Assembly (NCBI GenBank): GCA_947493175.1
Contig: CANLQD010000004.1
Location: 186,001 to 250,000, forward strand
Direction: 5' to 3'
DNA: 64,000 bases
Source of the DNA: an uncultured Flavobacteriaceae bacterium
GTDB lineage: Bacteria > Bacteroidota > Bacteroidia > Flavobacteriales > Flavobacteriaceae
A program made the translations under genes and the position numbers. Within the stretch, counting starts at the first letter, position 1, and every line of letters begins with the position of its first letter. Positions 1 through 9,208 of this stretch are shown here, one piece after another. Under the pieces are notes generated by a model. It ran no database searches. It worked only from the letters and a program-made list of their open reading frames with translations, and was not told the origin of the DNA.

Positions 1-1
1 G

Positions 2-2476
2 AACCAGGTAGACGATTTGGTGAATAACATTATTTTCGGAATCCTACTGGTGGTGACCGTATTAATGTTCTTCCTTGGGTTTAGAAACGCGCTGTTTGTA
101 GGTTTCGCAATTCCAATGTCAATGTTTATCTCTTTTGCCGTCTTGAATCTACTGGGGTATACGCTCAATACCATGATCTTGTTCGGAATGATTATGGGCT
201 TGGGAATGCTGGTCGACAATGGTATTGTGGTTGTAGAAAACGTGTATCGCCTAATGAGCGAGGGCATGTCTAGAACCGAAGCCGCAAAGAAGGGGATTGG
301 TGAAATCGCCTTCCCAATTATCATTTCGACCGTGACAACTGTAGCTGCCTTCGTCCCTTTGGCCTTTTGGCCTGGTATATTTGGCCAGTTTATGATATTT
401 TTCCCTGTAACCCTATCGGTTGTATTGGGCTCTTCGCTCTTCGTGGCCATCTTTATGAACTCCATGCTGGTTTCACAGTTTATGGATATCGAAGAAAAAG
501 AACTGACGCTAAAGCAGTTGATTCGAATCAGTGCGATTTTGGGCGGATTGGGATTGTTTATCCTTATTTTCGGAGGCCCAATGCGAGGGTTGGGCAGTGT
601 CATGGTCTTCACGGCCCTATTATTTTGGATATACAAATACGCCGTTAAAAAATGGGCGACCCGCTTTCAAACGAAAACCATGGTTCGTTTTGAAAACTGG
701 TATGAAAAACGCATCAAACATGCCCTAAGGGGAGGTAATGTGTATTGGTATTTTGGCCTTACTGCCCTTTTGTTGGTCGGTACCTTTATGCTTTTTGGAA
801 TGTCGGTAGGGGCCGGTAGAACTAAAATCGAATTTTTTCCAGATAATACACCGAACGAAATCTATGTTTATATCGAGTATCCTGAAGGGACCTCCATCGA
901 AAAAACCAACTTGCTTACCAAGGCTATCGAAGATCGGGTATATGGGGTGGTAAATCAGGACAAGTACAAAGACTCTAAAGGAGAGAGTTATTTAGTAGAG
1001 TCTGCTGTTTCCCAAGTAGGCGAAGGTGCTGGGAATCCGCAGACCGATGGCGGTTCCGCAGCTGAAATGCCACATCGGGGCAAGGTGACCGTATCGATGC
1101 GGGAGTTTAAATACAGAAACGGACTCGATACCGAGGATTTGAGGGCCGAGGTACAGCAAGATTTAACAGGTATTTATCCTGGGGTTTCCATCTCTGTTGA
1201 GAAGAATGCCGATGGTCCGCCCGCAGGGTATCCGGTGAATATAGAGTTAGAGGGAAAAGATTATGATGAGCTCATCAGTACCGCCGAAGACATCCGACGC
1301 TTCTTAAATTCGAAGAATATTGCCTTTATTGAAGAGCTGAAGATCGATGTGAACAAGAGCAAACCTGGGATGCAGGTCATCGTAGATCGTCAGAAAGCAG
1401 GAGAGCTCGGTGTGGCGGTGGGTCAAGTAGGCACCCAATTGCGGCGCTCCTTGTTTGGAGAGAAAGCAGGTGTCTACAAGTTAGATGGGGAAGATTACGA
1501 TATCAACGTTCGCTTCAAGGAAGACATTCGATTTGATAAAAATGCTCTTTTCAACCAAAATATCATTTTTAGAGACCAAGCTTCGGGGCAAATTAAGGAG
1601 GTGCCGGTCGCTGCAGTAGCAAAACAACGCAATTCCTCAGGCTTTAGTGCCATTAAGCATCGGGACGGGAATCGGGTCGTTACGGTGTATTCCGGCCTAA
1701 AAGCGGGAGGTAATCCGGCCCAGGTAGTAGATCAAGTACGAGCCGAAATGGAAAACTTCGACGGTATTCCCGATACGGTAAAAGTAGATTATACCGGAGA
1801 AATCGAGGAACAGAACAAACAAATGCAGTTTTTGGTCGGGGCCTTTTTTGGAGGGTTGTTTCTTATCATGCTTATTCTAATTTTCCAATTTGGGGGCATC
1901 TCCAAACCATTGATTATCATGATTGCTATCTTTTTAAGCTTTATTGGTGTTTTTGGCGGATTGATGATTACTGGCTGGTCGTTCGTTATCCTGATGACCA
2001 TGATGGGTATTATTTCTCTGGCAGGTATCGTAGTGAACAATGGGGTGGTGTTGCTCGATTATACCCAAATTCTGATCGATCGGAGAAAAGTAACGTTAGG
2101 ATTGGATGATAAGGATCTTTTGAACATGGAAGAAGTCACCAAGATTATTACGCAAGGAGGAAAAGCCCGTCTTCGGCCGGTGATTTTGACGGCGATTACA
2201 ACGGTCTTAGGTTTGATTCCGCTGGCTATTGGTCTAAATATCGATTTCTTTTCGCTCTTCTCGGAGTTCAATCCAAAAATTTACATTGGAGGGGATAATG
2301 TAATCTTCTGGGGTCCCCTGGCATGGACGGTTATTTTCGGACTCATTGTGGCAACGTTTTTAACCTTGATCATTGTACCCGTACTATTTAATATTGTATA
2401 TAGAATAAAAACAAGATTGCGGGGTACGAAAAAAGAAACTGCGAAAGAGGAGAAACTCTTGGAAAAGGCCGCTTAA
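2..2476 (+). CDS. Efflux RND transporter permease subunit (5'-truncated by window edge)
   Basis: Inner-membrane proton-driven export pump of the AcrB/HAE type, which works with a periplasmic adaptor and a TolC-like channel. The frame is open from the first base, so the N-terminal third (TM1 and the first porter domain) lies outside the window; about 824 residues are visible against about 1,000-1,150 for the family. The visible part starts just before TM2. TM4 carries GMLVDNGIVVVEN, keeping the first acidic residue of the AcrB DD pair but with Asn in the second position. The later block IVVNNGVVLLDY has Asn where AcrB has its relay Lys. A hydrophobic insert at about residues 160-210 lies between TM6 and the second porter half. 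The substrate cannot be told. A terminator follows the stop codon, so this is probably the last gene of its operon. Confidence 0.93.
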   Translation, partial: NQVDDLVNNIIFGILLVVTVLMFFLGFRNALFVGFAIPMSMFISFAVLNLLGYTLNTMILFGMIMGLGMLVDNGIVVVENVYRLMSEGMSRTEAAKKGIGEIAFPIIISTVTTVAAFVPLAFWPGIFGQFMIFFPVTLSVVLGSSLFVAIFMNSMLVSQFMDIEEKELTLKQLIRISAILGGLGLFILIFGGPMRGLGSVMVFTALLFWIYKYAVKKWATRFQTKTMVRFENWYEKRIKHALRGGNVYWYFGLTALLLVGTFMLFGMSVGAGRTKIEFFPDNTPNEIYVYIEYPEGTSIEKTNLLTKAIEDRVYGVVNQDKYKDSKGESYLVESAVSQVGEGAGNPQTDGGSAAEMPHRGKVTVSMREFKYRNGLDTEDLRAEVQQDLTGIYPGVSISVEKNADGPPAGYPVNIELEGKDYDELISTAEDIRRFLNSKNIAFIEELKIDVNKSKPGMQVIVDRQKAGELGVAVGQVGTQLRRSLFGEKAGVYKLDGEDYDINVRFKEDIRFDKNALFNQNIIFRDQASGQIKEVPVAAVAKQRNSSGFSAIKHRDGNRVVTVYSGLKAGGNPAQVVDQVRAEMENFDGIPDTVKVDYTGEIEEQNKQMQFLVGAFFGGLFLIMLILIFQFGGISKPLIIMIAIFLSFIGVFGGLMITGWSFVILMTMMGIISLAGIVVNNGVVLLDYTQILIDRRKVTLGLDDKDLLNMEEVTKIITQGGKARLRPVILTAITTVLGLIPLAIGLNIDFFSLFSEFNPKIYIGGDNVIFWGPLAWTVIFGLIVATFLTLIIVPVLFNIVYRIKTRLRGTKKETAKEEKLLEKAA

Positions 2477-2511
2477 AACACAAATTTATTTAATTGAATA
2501 GAAGATGAAGG

Positions 2512-2537
2512 CCCCGACGATACCGTTGGGGTTTTTT
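2512..2537 (+). terminator. Rho-independent terminator after RND permease gene
   Basis: The stem CCCCGAC/GTTGGGG with a 6-nt loop is followed by six T. It lies 36 bp after the stop codon and separates the RND gene from aspS. Confidence 0.85.
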
Positions 2538-2592
2538 CGCTTCTTGATCAAAATCTATGCCCATTCAATAGTAGGTACTGGTGAATACTTCT

Positions 2593-2600
2593 TAAATTTG
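2593..2600 (+). promoter_or_regulatory. Bacteroidetes-type -7 box upstream of aspS
   Basis: TAAATTTG matches TAnnTTTG exactly and sits 20 bp before the aspS ATG, giving a leader of about 15 nt. No clear TTG -33 element is seen at the usual spacing. Confidence 0.5.
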
Positions 2601-2620
2601 CGGCTTAAAAATATCCTACC

Positions 2621-4378
2621 ATGTACAGAAGCCACAATTGCGGGGAATTACGGGAAACACATATCGACCAGAAAGTTAGGTTAGGCGGATGGGTGCAAAA
2701 AACAAGGGACAAAGGTTTCGTCACCTGGGTCGATTTAAGAGATCGGTACGGTGTCACCCAATTGGTATTTGATGAAGACCGCACCGCAAGCGATCTGATT
2801 GCAAAAGCTCGTGAATTGGGACGCGAATTTGTGGTACAGGCCATAGGAACCGTTATTGAAAGAGCCTCGAAGAACCCGAATATACCCACTGGTAATATTG
2901 AGGTATTGGTAGAGGAGCTGGTTATTTTGAACAATTCAAAAACACCCCCCTTTACGATTGAAGACGAGACCGATGGTGGCGAGGATCTTCGGATGAAATA
3001 CCGCTATTTGGATATTCGAAGAAATCCGGTGAAGAACAATTTGATTTTCCGAAGCAAGGTTGCCATGGAGGTGCGTAAATACCTTTCCGATGAAGGTTTC
3101 ATCGAAGTGGAGACACCATACCTAATCAAATCAACACCGGAGGGTGCGCGCGATTTTGTGGTCCCTAGCCGTATGAACGAAGGTCAGTTCTATGCCCTGC
3201 CCCAGTCTCCGCAGACTTTTAAGCAATTGTTGATGGTCGGAGGGTTGGACAAATACTTTCAAATCGTCAAATGTTTTCGAGACGAAGACCTACGTGCCGA
3301 TAGACAACCGGAGTTTACGCAGATCGATTGCGAAATGGCCTTTGTAGAGCAAGAAGATATTCTAAATGCCTTTGAAGGCCTTACCAAACATCTTTTAAAA
3401 GAAATCAATGGGGTCGAAATCGATAAGTTTCCTCGAATGACCTTCGATGAGGCGATGAAAAAATATGGGAACGATAAACCCGACATCCGCTTTGGAATGG
3501 AGTTCGGGGAACTGAACGAAGTGGCGCAACACAAAGACTTCAACGTTTTTAACTCGGCAGAACTGGTGGTTGGCATCGCAGTTCCCGGGGCGAACTCCTA
3601 TACCAGAAAAGATATCGATAAATTGATCGATTGGGTTCGAAGACCTCAGGTCGGGGCGAAAGGATTGGTATATGTTCGCTGCAACGAAGATGGAAGCTTC
3701 AAGTCCTCGGTCGATAAGTTCTATGATCAAGAAGATCTAGGAAAATGGGCCGAAACCACTGGGGCCAAAAAAGGAGATCTTATTTGTGTGCTTTCAGGAG
3801 AAACCACTAAAACAAGAACGCAATTGAGTGCCTTGCGTATGGAGTTGGCAGAACGACTGGGCCTTCGAAAACCGGAAGAATTTGCACCCCTCTGGGTCAT
3901 CGACTTTCCCTTATTGGAGCTTGACGAGGAAACAGGTCATTACCATGCGATGCACCACCCCTTTACCTCGCCTAAACCTGGACAGTTAGAACTTCTAGAA
4001 ACCGATCCAGGTGCTGTTCGTGCCAACGCCTATGATTTGGTGTTGAACGGGAACGAGATTGGCGGTGGGTCGATTCGTATTCATGATAAAGAAACACAGG
4101 GAACCATGTTCAAGCATTTGGGTTTTACCCCTGAGGAAGCAAAGGCGCAGTTCGGATTTTTAATGGATGCTTTTCAATACGGAGCACCTCCCCACGGTGG
4201 TATTGCTTTTGGATTGGATCGTTTGGTGGCTATTTTAGGAGGTCAGGAAACCATTAGAGACTTTATCGCCTTTCCCAAGAACAATAGTGGTCGTGATGTT
4301 ATGATCGATGCTCCCGCCCCTATCGATTCAGAGCAGTTGACAGAACTAGGGTTAAAGCTCGATGTGCCGTTGAAATAG
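2621..4378 (+). CDS. aspS: Aspartate--tRNA ligase
   Basis: Class II aminoacyl-tRNA synthetase that charges tRNA-Asp in the cytoplasm. At 585 residues it has the length of the bacterial-type enzyme. An OB-fold anticodon-binding domain (about 1-105) is followed by the catalytic core. Motif 2 ([16 protein letters not shown]) lies near residue 220, the GAD insertion at about 300-410, and motif 3 ([12 protein letters not shown]) near 530. It starts at the ATG right after a TAnnTTTG box and has a terminator upstream, so it is transcribed on its own. Bacterial-type AspRS with a GAD domain can be discriminating or non-discriminating; this was not determined here. Confidence 0.98.
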   Translation: MYRSHNCGELRETHIDQKVRLGGWVQKTRDKGFVTWVDLRDRYGVTQLVFDEDRTASDLIAKARELGREFVVQAIGTVIERASKNPNIPTGNIEVLVEELVILNNSKTPPFTIEDETDGGEDLRMKYRYLDIRRNPVKNNLIFRSKVAMEVRKYLSDEGFIEVETPYLIKSTPEGARDFVVPSRMNEGQFYALPQSPQTFKQLLMVGGLDKYFQIVKCFRDEDLRADRQPEFTQIDCEMAFVEQEDILNAFEGLTKHLLKEINGVEIDKFPRMTFDEAMKKYGNDKPDIRFGMEFGELNEVAQHKDFNVFNSAELVVGIAVPGANSYTRKDIDKLIDWVRRPQVGAKGLVYVRCNEDGSFKSSVDKFYDQEDLGKWAETTGAKKGDLICVLSGETTKTRTQLSALRMELAERLGLRKPEEFAPLWVIDFPLLELDEETGHYHAMHHPFTSPKPGQLELLETDPGAVRANAYDLVLNGNEIGGGSIRIHDKETQGTMFKHLGFTPEEAKAQFGFLMDAFQYGAPPHGGIAFGLDRLVAILGGQETIRDFIAFPKNNSGRDVMIDAPAPIDSEQLTELGLKLDVPLK

Positions 4379-4462
4379 CCTTAACGGGCGTTCGTATATT
4401 TTTCCATATTTCAAGATGCTTCTTTGAGGATATGGTCTCGTTTTATCCTTATTTTTAGATCG

Positions 4463-5011
4463 ATGAAAAAAGGAATTATAAAATGGGGCCTCTTTTTACT
4501 CTTAGGAATGGGGTTTTTGGTGACATCCGGTTTTGGATTGCTATATTACCAAGTACAGGGTCGTTTCGAGGTCGATGAGGAAAAATATCCATATCATGTT
4601 GGATATCTGTCCCCGGAAAACGCGGACTTTTCAAAAGACTTTGAACGTTGTAGCGATGAACTCCCGATCGGGTTTTACCACAGTACCGCTCCCCATATAT
4701 ATAATAATGGAAAACCTGCCTTTCAAGCATACATTCTTGCCAATTTTGAGAACGAACCCTATTCCGACAATGGCTATTTGAACCTTCGATTTTTGATTGA
4801 CTGTGAGGGAGATTTAGGCGATTTGGAAGTGAATGAACTCAATACGGATTTGGAACTTACGGACTTGAGCGACGAATTGGTCAACGATTTGGTCGCCCTT
4901 GCCATGCGACCGGAGAATTGGGCATCGCTTAAAAAGAAAGAACCTCGTGATATGTATATGTACCTACTTTTTAAACTCGAAAATGGGAAAGTTGTCGAAA
5001 TTATACCTTAG
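4463..5011 (+). CDS. Membrane-anchored protein with TonB-C-like domain, function unknown
   Basis: The 182-residue protein starts at the second in-frame Met (MKKGII...), which puts a normal N-terminal hydrophobic segment (about 8-28) at the front; the frame is open 39 nt further upstream. The rest looks periplasmic. The C-terminal half contains LRFLIDCEGDLGDLEV and ends in an alternating hydrophobic strand (YMYLLFKLENGKVVEIIP), a layout like TonB C-terminal or energy-transducer-like domains of Bacteroidetes hypothetical proteins. No TonB proline-rich spacer is present, so a true energy transducer is unlikely. Its 3' end overlaps the next gene by 29 bp, so the two are co-transcribed. Confidence 0.72.
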   Translation: MKKGIIKWGLFLLLGMGFLVTSGFGLLYYQVQGRFEVDEEKYPYHVGYLSPENADFSKDFERCSDELPIGFYHSTAPHIYNNGKPAFQAYILANFENEPYSDNGYLNLRFLIDCEGDLGDLEVNELNTDLELTDLSDELVNDLVALAMRPENWASLKKKEPRDMYMYLLFKLENGKVVEIIP

Positions 5012-5816
5012 TGCGATTTCTTTACTGCTAAGTTGTTCCTGTTCGGATAAAAAGTCAGAAGCTGAAATTGTTCAAGATAAAGAACTGGCGGTAAAAACGT
5101 TTGAAGAGGGGTCGCATTTGCTTCAAGGCTCCCCCCAGAGCATGACCCGCATCGAAAAAGCCATTGCGTTAGATACTACCTATGCAGAGGCTATCAGGGA
5201 ACTTTCGGTGGCCTATCTAAAAAGGGGGATGCCGCACAAATGGAAACCTATCTTCAATAGGGCCGTTAAACACGATGCAAAAACATGGCAACCTTATCGC
5301 GGTTATCTATATCTCTGGTTCTATCGCGACTATGAAAAGGCAATTGCCGATTTTAATGCGTCAGATACGTTAACCCCAAATTTCATAGACCAACCCCAGG
5401 GGCACAGTGTTGATTATTGGCGGGGTATTGCCTATTTGGGACTTAAGGATTATAAAAATTCCATTGCGTATTGGGATAAGCACATCAAAAAAGAAACTGA
5501 AGAAACCGGGGAAGATTGGGTAGAGATCAATGCGTTTTTATATCGAGGAATTGCCTACTATGAATCTGGAAATAAAGAAAAGGCCCTTGAGAATTTCAAT
5601 AAGGTGATCCATTACTTCGAACAGTCGGCAGATGCCAAATACTATAAAGCAAAGATTTTGTTGGAAAACGGTGATAACAAAGGGGCCGAAGCCTTGGTCA
5701 ACGAGGCGATCGCCGATTTTAACGCTGGTTTTTACAATAACAGAGCCTATGTAGAAACATTACGACAACTGTATCCGGTTCATTTGCAGACTTTAAAACA
5801 GAACATTCTTCGGTAG
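4983..5816 (+). CDS. TPR-repeat lipoprotein
   Basis: Predicted exported lipoprotein of 277 residues. The ATG inside the end of the preceding gene gives a clean lipoprotein signal (MGKLSKLYLSAISLLLSCSC) with Cys at about 18/20; the longer frame from 4899 would bury it. The mature part is made of helical TPR-like repeats, for example SVAYLKRGMPHKWKPIFNRA and GIAYYESGNKEKALENFNKV, which usually form protein-binding scaffolds. Coupling to the TonB-C-like protein just upstream (29-bp overlap) suggests the pair acts together at the envelope. The partner and process are unknown. Confidence 0.8.
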   Translation: MGKLSKLYLSAISLLLSCSCSDKKSEAEIVQDKELAVKTFEEGSHLLQGSPQSMTRIEKAIALDTTYAEAIRELSVAYLKRGMPHKWKPIFNRAVKHDAKTWQPYRGYLYLWFYRDYEKAIADFNASDTLTPNFIDQPQGHSVDYWRGIAYLGLKDYKNSIAYWDKHIKKETEETGEDWVEINAFLYRGIAYYESGNKEKALENFNKVIHYFEQSADAKYYKAKILLENGDNKGAEALVNEAIADFNAGFYNNRAYVETLRQLYPVHLQTLKQNILR

Positions 5817-5853
5817 AATTAAATACCTTTACCCTACAGAAGGAGTAAAGTGC

Positions 5854-7638
5854 ATGCCAATCCAACAACAGTCCCTTTTAGCACGTTTTTTAAAATGGAG
5901 GTATAAAAATATCTCTAACAAGACCTTTACCCAGATTTTGAGTGTCGGGGTAGGCTTGTTGGCAGGCTTGGCATCGGTGACCCTTAAAAATATCACTTAC
6001 TTTATAGAATCCCTTTTGGAAAAGGGTATCTTGATATCGAACGGGCTCTATTTTGTACTTCCTATCATTGGCCTCACCTTGGTTTATTTGTACATAAAAT
6101 TTGTACACAAAGAAAAACTGAACCACGCCATATCATCCATCTTGTTCGCACTCTCCCGGAAAAAAGCGGTCATCGCCCCAAAACAGATTTATACACAAAT
6201 AATCGCTGCCCCCTTGACTGTTGGTTTTGGAGGCTCGGTGGGGTTGTTGGGTCCGGCAGTTGCGGCAGGTTCTGCCATTAGTTCCAACTTGGGAAGACTA
6301 TTTCATATCAATGCAAAAACACGTTCGTTATTGATTGCATGTGCTTCTGCAGGGGCCATAGCTTCAATTTTTCAGTCGCCTATTGCCGCTATTATTTTTG
6401 CGGTGGAAGTGTTTAGTATGGATTTGACCCTTCTTTCGGTGCTTCCTTTGTTGCTTGCCTCGATATCGGGTGTACTCACTTCCTATTTTTTCTTGGGAAA
6501 CGAAGTGCTTTTCAGCTATACGATTACCGAAAATTTTGAGGTAAAGGATACATTGTTTTATATCGTGTTGGGGGTCGGCACCGGTTTTGCCTCGATTTAT
6601 TTTACCAAAATGTACTTTGGTATTACCAACCTATTCAAACCCTTAAAGAGTCCAAAATACAAGCTTTTGGTAGGCGGATTGGCCATCGGGACCATGCTTT
6701 ACTTTATTCCTCCCTTGTATGGGGAAGGTTTTGGGTTTATCAACAACCTACTCGAAGGGAACCATGTAGCTGCATTGGGGCAAACACCTTTTGACTCCTA
6801 TATAGACAATAGTTGGGTGGTTATTACCCTATTGTTCGGTATCACCGTCTTTAAGGCGGTCGCAATGACAACGACCCTGGCAGCCGGGGGTGCCGGGGGA
6901 ACCTTTATACCCACCATGGTTATGGGGAGTGCGCTGGGAAATGTAGTCGCTAAAATTATCAACAACGCTGGCCTGGGTTTTGCGGTCTCTGAAAGTAATT
7001 TTACCTTAATAGGAATGGCCGGGCTCATTGCCGGGGTATTGCACGCTCCCTTAACGGCCATCTTTTTGATTGCCGAAATCACCGGCGGGTATGCGCTGTT
7101 CGTGCCGCTTATGATAACCGCTACGATTTCATATTTAATCATGAAAAATGCGATGGACCACACCATTTATACAAAAGAGCTGGCCGAGAGCGGAGCATTG
7201 TTGACCCATAATAAAGATCAATCCGTTTTGACCCTCATGCGGTTAGACGATGTTATTGAGGATAATTTTAAAACGGTGAGCCCAGGAATGACGTTGGGCG
7301 AGATGTTACATGGGTCCGTCGCCAAATCTACACGAAATATTTTTCCGGTGGTCGATGAAAAAAATGCACTGGTGGGTATTGTTTTGCTAGATGATATTCG
7401 AGAGTTCATGTTCGATACGAACCTCTATGAAAGTACTAAAGTAGAGACTTTTATGCACAATGCTCCTGAACATATCTTTTATGGGAAAGATGATATGAAA
7501 AAGGTGATGCAAAAGTTTCAGGATAGTGGCGCATGGAATTTACCGGTCGTAAAAGACGGCGCATACTACGGTTTTGTATCCAAATCCAAAATGTTAACGG
7601 CCTATCGAAAAGAGCTGGTCAGTTTTACCGAACAATAA
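5854..7638 (+). CDS. ClC-family chloride channel/antiporter-like protein with C-terminal CBS pair
   Basis: Polytopic inner-membrane protein (594 aa) of the voltage-gated chloride channel family. About ten hydrophobic helices span residues 25-440, followed by two CBS domains (about 455-590) that may sense nucleotides. The GGTFIP motif of helix N (near 349) and the late Tyr in TIYTKEL are kept. Two ion-path motifs are altered. The GREGP gating motif reads GLLGP (near 131), so the gating/external glutamate is Leu. The GSGIP-type motif of helix D is not recognisable (NHAISSILFAL in its place). Loss of the gating glutamate usually abolishes proton coupling, so passive anion conduction is a possibility. 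The gene starts 37 bp after the TPR lipoprotein. Confidence 0.9.
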   Translation: MPIQQQSLLARFLKWRYKNISNKTFTQILSVGVGLLAGLASVTLKNITYFIESLLEKGILISNGLYFVLPIIGLTLVYLYIKFVHKEKLNHAISSILFALSRKKAVIAPKQIYTQIIAAPLTVGFGGSVGLLGPAVAAGSAISSNLGRLFHINAKTRSLLIACASAGAIASIFQSPIAAIIFAVEVFSMDLTLLSVLPLLLASISGVLTSYFFLGNEVLFSYTITENFEVKDTLFYIVLGVGTGFASIYFTKMYFGITNLFKPLKSPKYKLLVGGLAIGTMLYFIPPLYGEGFGFINNLLEGNHVAALGQTPFDSYIDNSWVVITLLFGITVFKAVAMTTTLAAGGAGGTFIPTMVMGSALGNVVAKIINNAGLGFAVSESNFTLIGMAGLIAGVLHAPLTAIFLIAEITGGYALFVPLMITATISYLIMKNAMDHTIYTKELAESGALLTHNKDQSVLTLMRLDDVIEDNFKTVSPGMTLGEMLHGSVAKSTRNIFPVVDEKNALVGIVLLDDIREFMFDTNLYESTKVETFMHNAPEHIFYGKDDMKKVMQKFQDSGAWNLPVVKDGAYYGFVSKSKMLTAYRKELVSFTEQ

Positions 7639-7689
7639 GAAAGATGGAAAATAGGGAGAAGAAAGTAGCATAAGGGAGTAGTAAATAAG

Positions 7690-7803
7690 CTCGGGGCCTT
7701 CGTCCGCCGAAACGGCCATGTGAAGGCGTGACAAGCCCACAAGGCATTCGTAGAAATTTAATTTCTACGCGGGCGTCGGAGTATTTTAATCTCGATTATC
7801 GAG
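7690..7803. other. Structured intergenic element with three successive hairpins
   Basis: The 280-bp gap after the ClC gene contains GCCG-AAA-CGGC (7706-7716), a perfect 9-bp stem CGTAGAAAT-TTA-ATTTCTACG (7749-7769) and CTCGAT-T-ATCGAG (7791-7803), within sequence richer in GC than the surroundings. No ORF is present. It could be a dispersed intergenic repeat, a small RNA or a processing/termination region; one copy in the window cannot decide. Confidence 0.35.
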
Positions 7804-7918
7804 TAAAACAAAACGGTCCAAGAATGAACCAAATTGGGGAATAAGGCGAAAAACCACTTTTGGGCTTAGTGTTAACAGGCCTTAGCATATTCTTTATTTT
7901 CTACCAACATATCATATC

Positions 7919-8170
7919 ATGAAATACATCATTGTGCTTATCGTAATCGCATCATTTGCCTCTATTATCTATGGTTTTTCATTGAAAGAGGAACAGGTCG
8001 ACCTTTCCCATAAGTTTATCGGAGGAGGAGTGGTCGGACTTTTCCTCGTTGCCATGCCTCTTTTTTTAATAAAGGAAAGCAAAGGAAAAAAAATGAAAGA
8101 TTACATGCTAACGGAGGAAAACATTCGAAAAATGAATGCTAAAGAAAAGGAAAACACTGATAATCAATAA
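7919..8170 (+). CDS. Small two-helix membrane protein, function unknown
   Basis: 83 residues with two predicted membrane helices (about 2-20 and 35-54) and a basic, charged C-terminal tail (KKMKDYMLTEENIRKMNAKEKE). I do not recognise a named family. It begins with ATG and lies on its own between the structured element and the cold-shock gene, 93 bp upstream of the latter and on the same strand. Normal codon use and a hydrophobicity pattern fitting a membrane protein support it as a real gene. Confidence 0.65.
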   Translation: MKYIIVLIVIASFASIIYGFSLKEEQVDLSHKFIGGGVVGLFLVAMPLFLIKESKGKKMKDYMLTEENIRKMNAKEKENTDNQ

Positions 8171-8263
8171 TTTTGAACAAAAATCAAGTTCATTTTGGTC
8201 AGGCAATCGGAAAAAATTATAAATTAGTAAGGCAAACGTTTTATTACTTAATTTTTAATCGGC

Positions 8264-8458
8264 ATGACTGGAACAGTAAAATTTTTCAATGAATCCAAAG
8301 GATATGGTTTCATTACCAATGACGAGACCGGGAAAGACATCTTTGTTCACGCGACCGCACTGAACGGCACCCAATTGAACGAAGGCGACAAAGTGGAGTA
8401 CGAAGAGGAAGAAGGAAGAAAAGGAATTGTTGCCGCGCAAGTGCAAGTGGTCGGATAA
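8264..8458 (+). CDS. Cold-shock domain protein (CspA family)
   Basis: A 64-residue single CSD protein that binds single-stranded nucleic acid and acts as an RNA chaperone. RNP1 (KGYGFI) and RNP2 (DIFVHA) are intact, and the starting TGTVKFFNESKGYGF is typical of flavobacterial Csp. A strong terminator lies 24 bp after the stop codon, so the transcript is short. The 93-bp upstream region is AT-rich; I see no clear TAnnTTTG box in it. Confidence 0.95.
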   Translation: MTGTVKFFNESKGYGFITNDETGKDIFVHATALNGTQLNEGDKVEYEEEEGRKGIVAAQVQVVG

Positions 8459-8482
8459 CCATATTGTATTCTTGAATGACCT

Positions 8483-8510
8483 AACCCCGACCGTTGTGTT
8501 GGGGTTTTTT
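8483..8510 (+). terminator. Rho-independent terminator after csp
   Basis: The stem AACCCCGAC/GTTGGGGTT with a 6-nt loop runs into a T tract. It closes the cold-shock transcript. Confidence 0.87.
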
Positions 8511-8659
8511 AATTTCAAACCTTTCTAAGAGCAAATGAGGACGCAAGGGAGAGAAAAAATTGAGAAAAAAAACCTTTGGGGTCTCAGTAGCAGGGCGGTT
8601 GTTTCGTGCCGATTAATACCGCACAAAGCGTTTCCCTTTTGGGGAGCGCCAGAAAGGTA

Positions 8660-9118
8660 CTAGTTCAAGTTTCTTCTTTGGATAAAAAATCGCTTTAGCA
8701 GATCTGCTGCTTCGTTTTCCATGATACCTCCTATCATTTTGGTTTTTGGGTGCAGCTTTGTCCCCATTACGGTGCAGCCCCGATGGCTATCTGCTGCTCC
8801 GTAAACAATTTTTGAAATTTGGCTCCAGTAGAGGGCCCCGGCACACATTTGGCAAGGTTCCAGGGTAACATAGAGGGTACAGCCTTTTAAGTACTTTCCG
8901 CCCAGAAAATTTGCCGCTGCCGTTATCGCCTGCATTTCTGCATGGGCCGTTACGTCGTTGAGTTGTTCGGTAAGGTTGTGTGCCCTGGCAATAATACGAT
9001 CTTGTACCGTAATCACCGCTCCTATAGGTACCTCGCCCTTCTCATAAGCGGTTTCGGCCTCCTGTAAGGCCTTCTTCATAAAGTAGGAATCATCAAAAGG
9101 TAAGACCATCATCTGCAT
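8660..9118 (-). CDS. tadA: Nucleoside deaminase, tRNA adenosine(34) deaminase TadA type
   Basis: Zinc-dependent cytidine/adenosine-deaminase-fold enzyme of 152 residues. The likely role is A-to-I editing at the wobble position of tRNA-Arg(ACG). Zinc and catalytic residues are visible as HAE (H59, E61) and PCQMC (C89, C92). The start may be Met1, Met3 or Met4 (MQMMVLPFDD); the difference is trivial. It is on the minus strand behind a terminator that ends the upstream lipoprotein gene, so it should have its own promoter. Guanine deaminase is the main alternative in this superfamily, but the length and motif spacing fit TadA. Confidence 0.87.
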   Translation of the reverse strand: MQMMVLPFDDSYFMKKALQEAETAYEKGEVPIGAVITVQDRIIARAHNLTEQLNDVTAHAEMQAITAAANFLGGKYLKGCTLYVTLEPCQMCAGALYWSQISKIVYGAADSHRGCTVMGTKLHPKTKMIGGIMENEAADLLKRFFIQRRNLN

Positions 9119-9155
9119 TTAAAGCGCAATAGTAGTGAATAATATTTTTGGGCAC

Positions 9156-9186
9156 AAAAAAACCCCGACAGGGTATTGTCAGGGTT
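9156..9186 (-). terminator. Rho-independent terminator after minus-strand lipoprotein gene
   Basis: Read on the minus strand, a 10-bp stem AACCCTGACA/TGTCGGGGTT with a 6-nt loop is followed by seven T. It lies 23 bp beyond the stop codon of the 9209-10315 gene. Confidence 0.85.
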
Positions 9187-9208
9187 TGCCTTAAAGGAAA
9201 TTCGGCCA

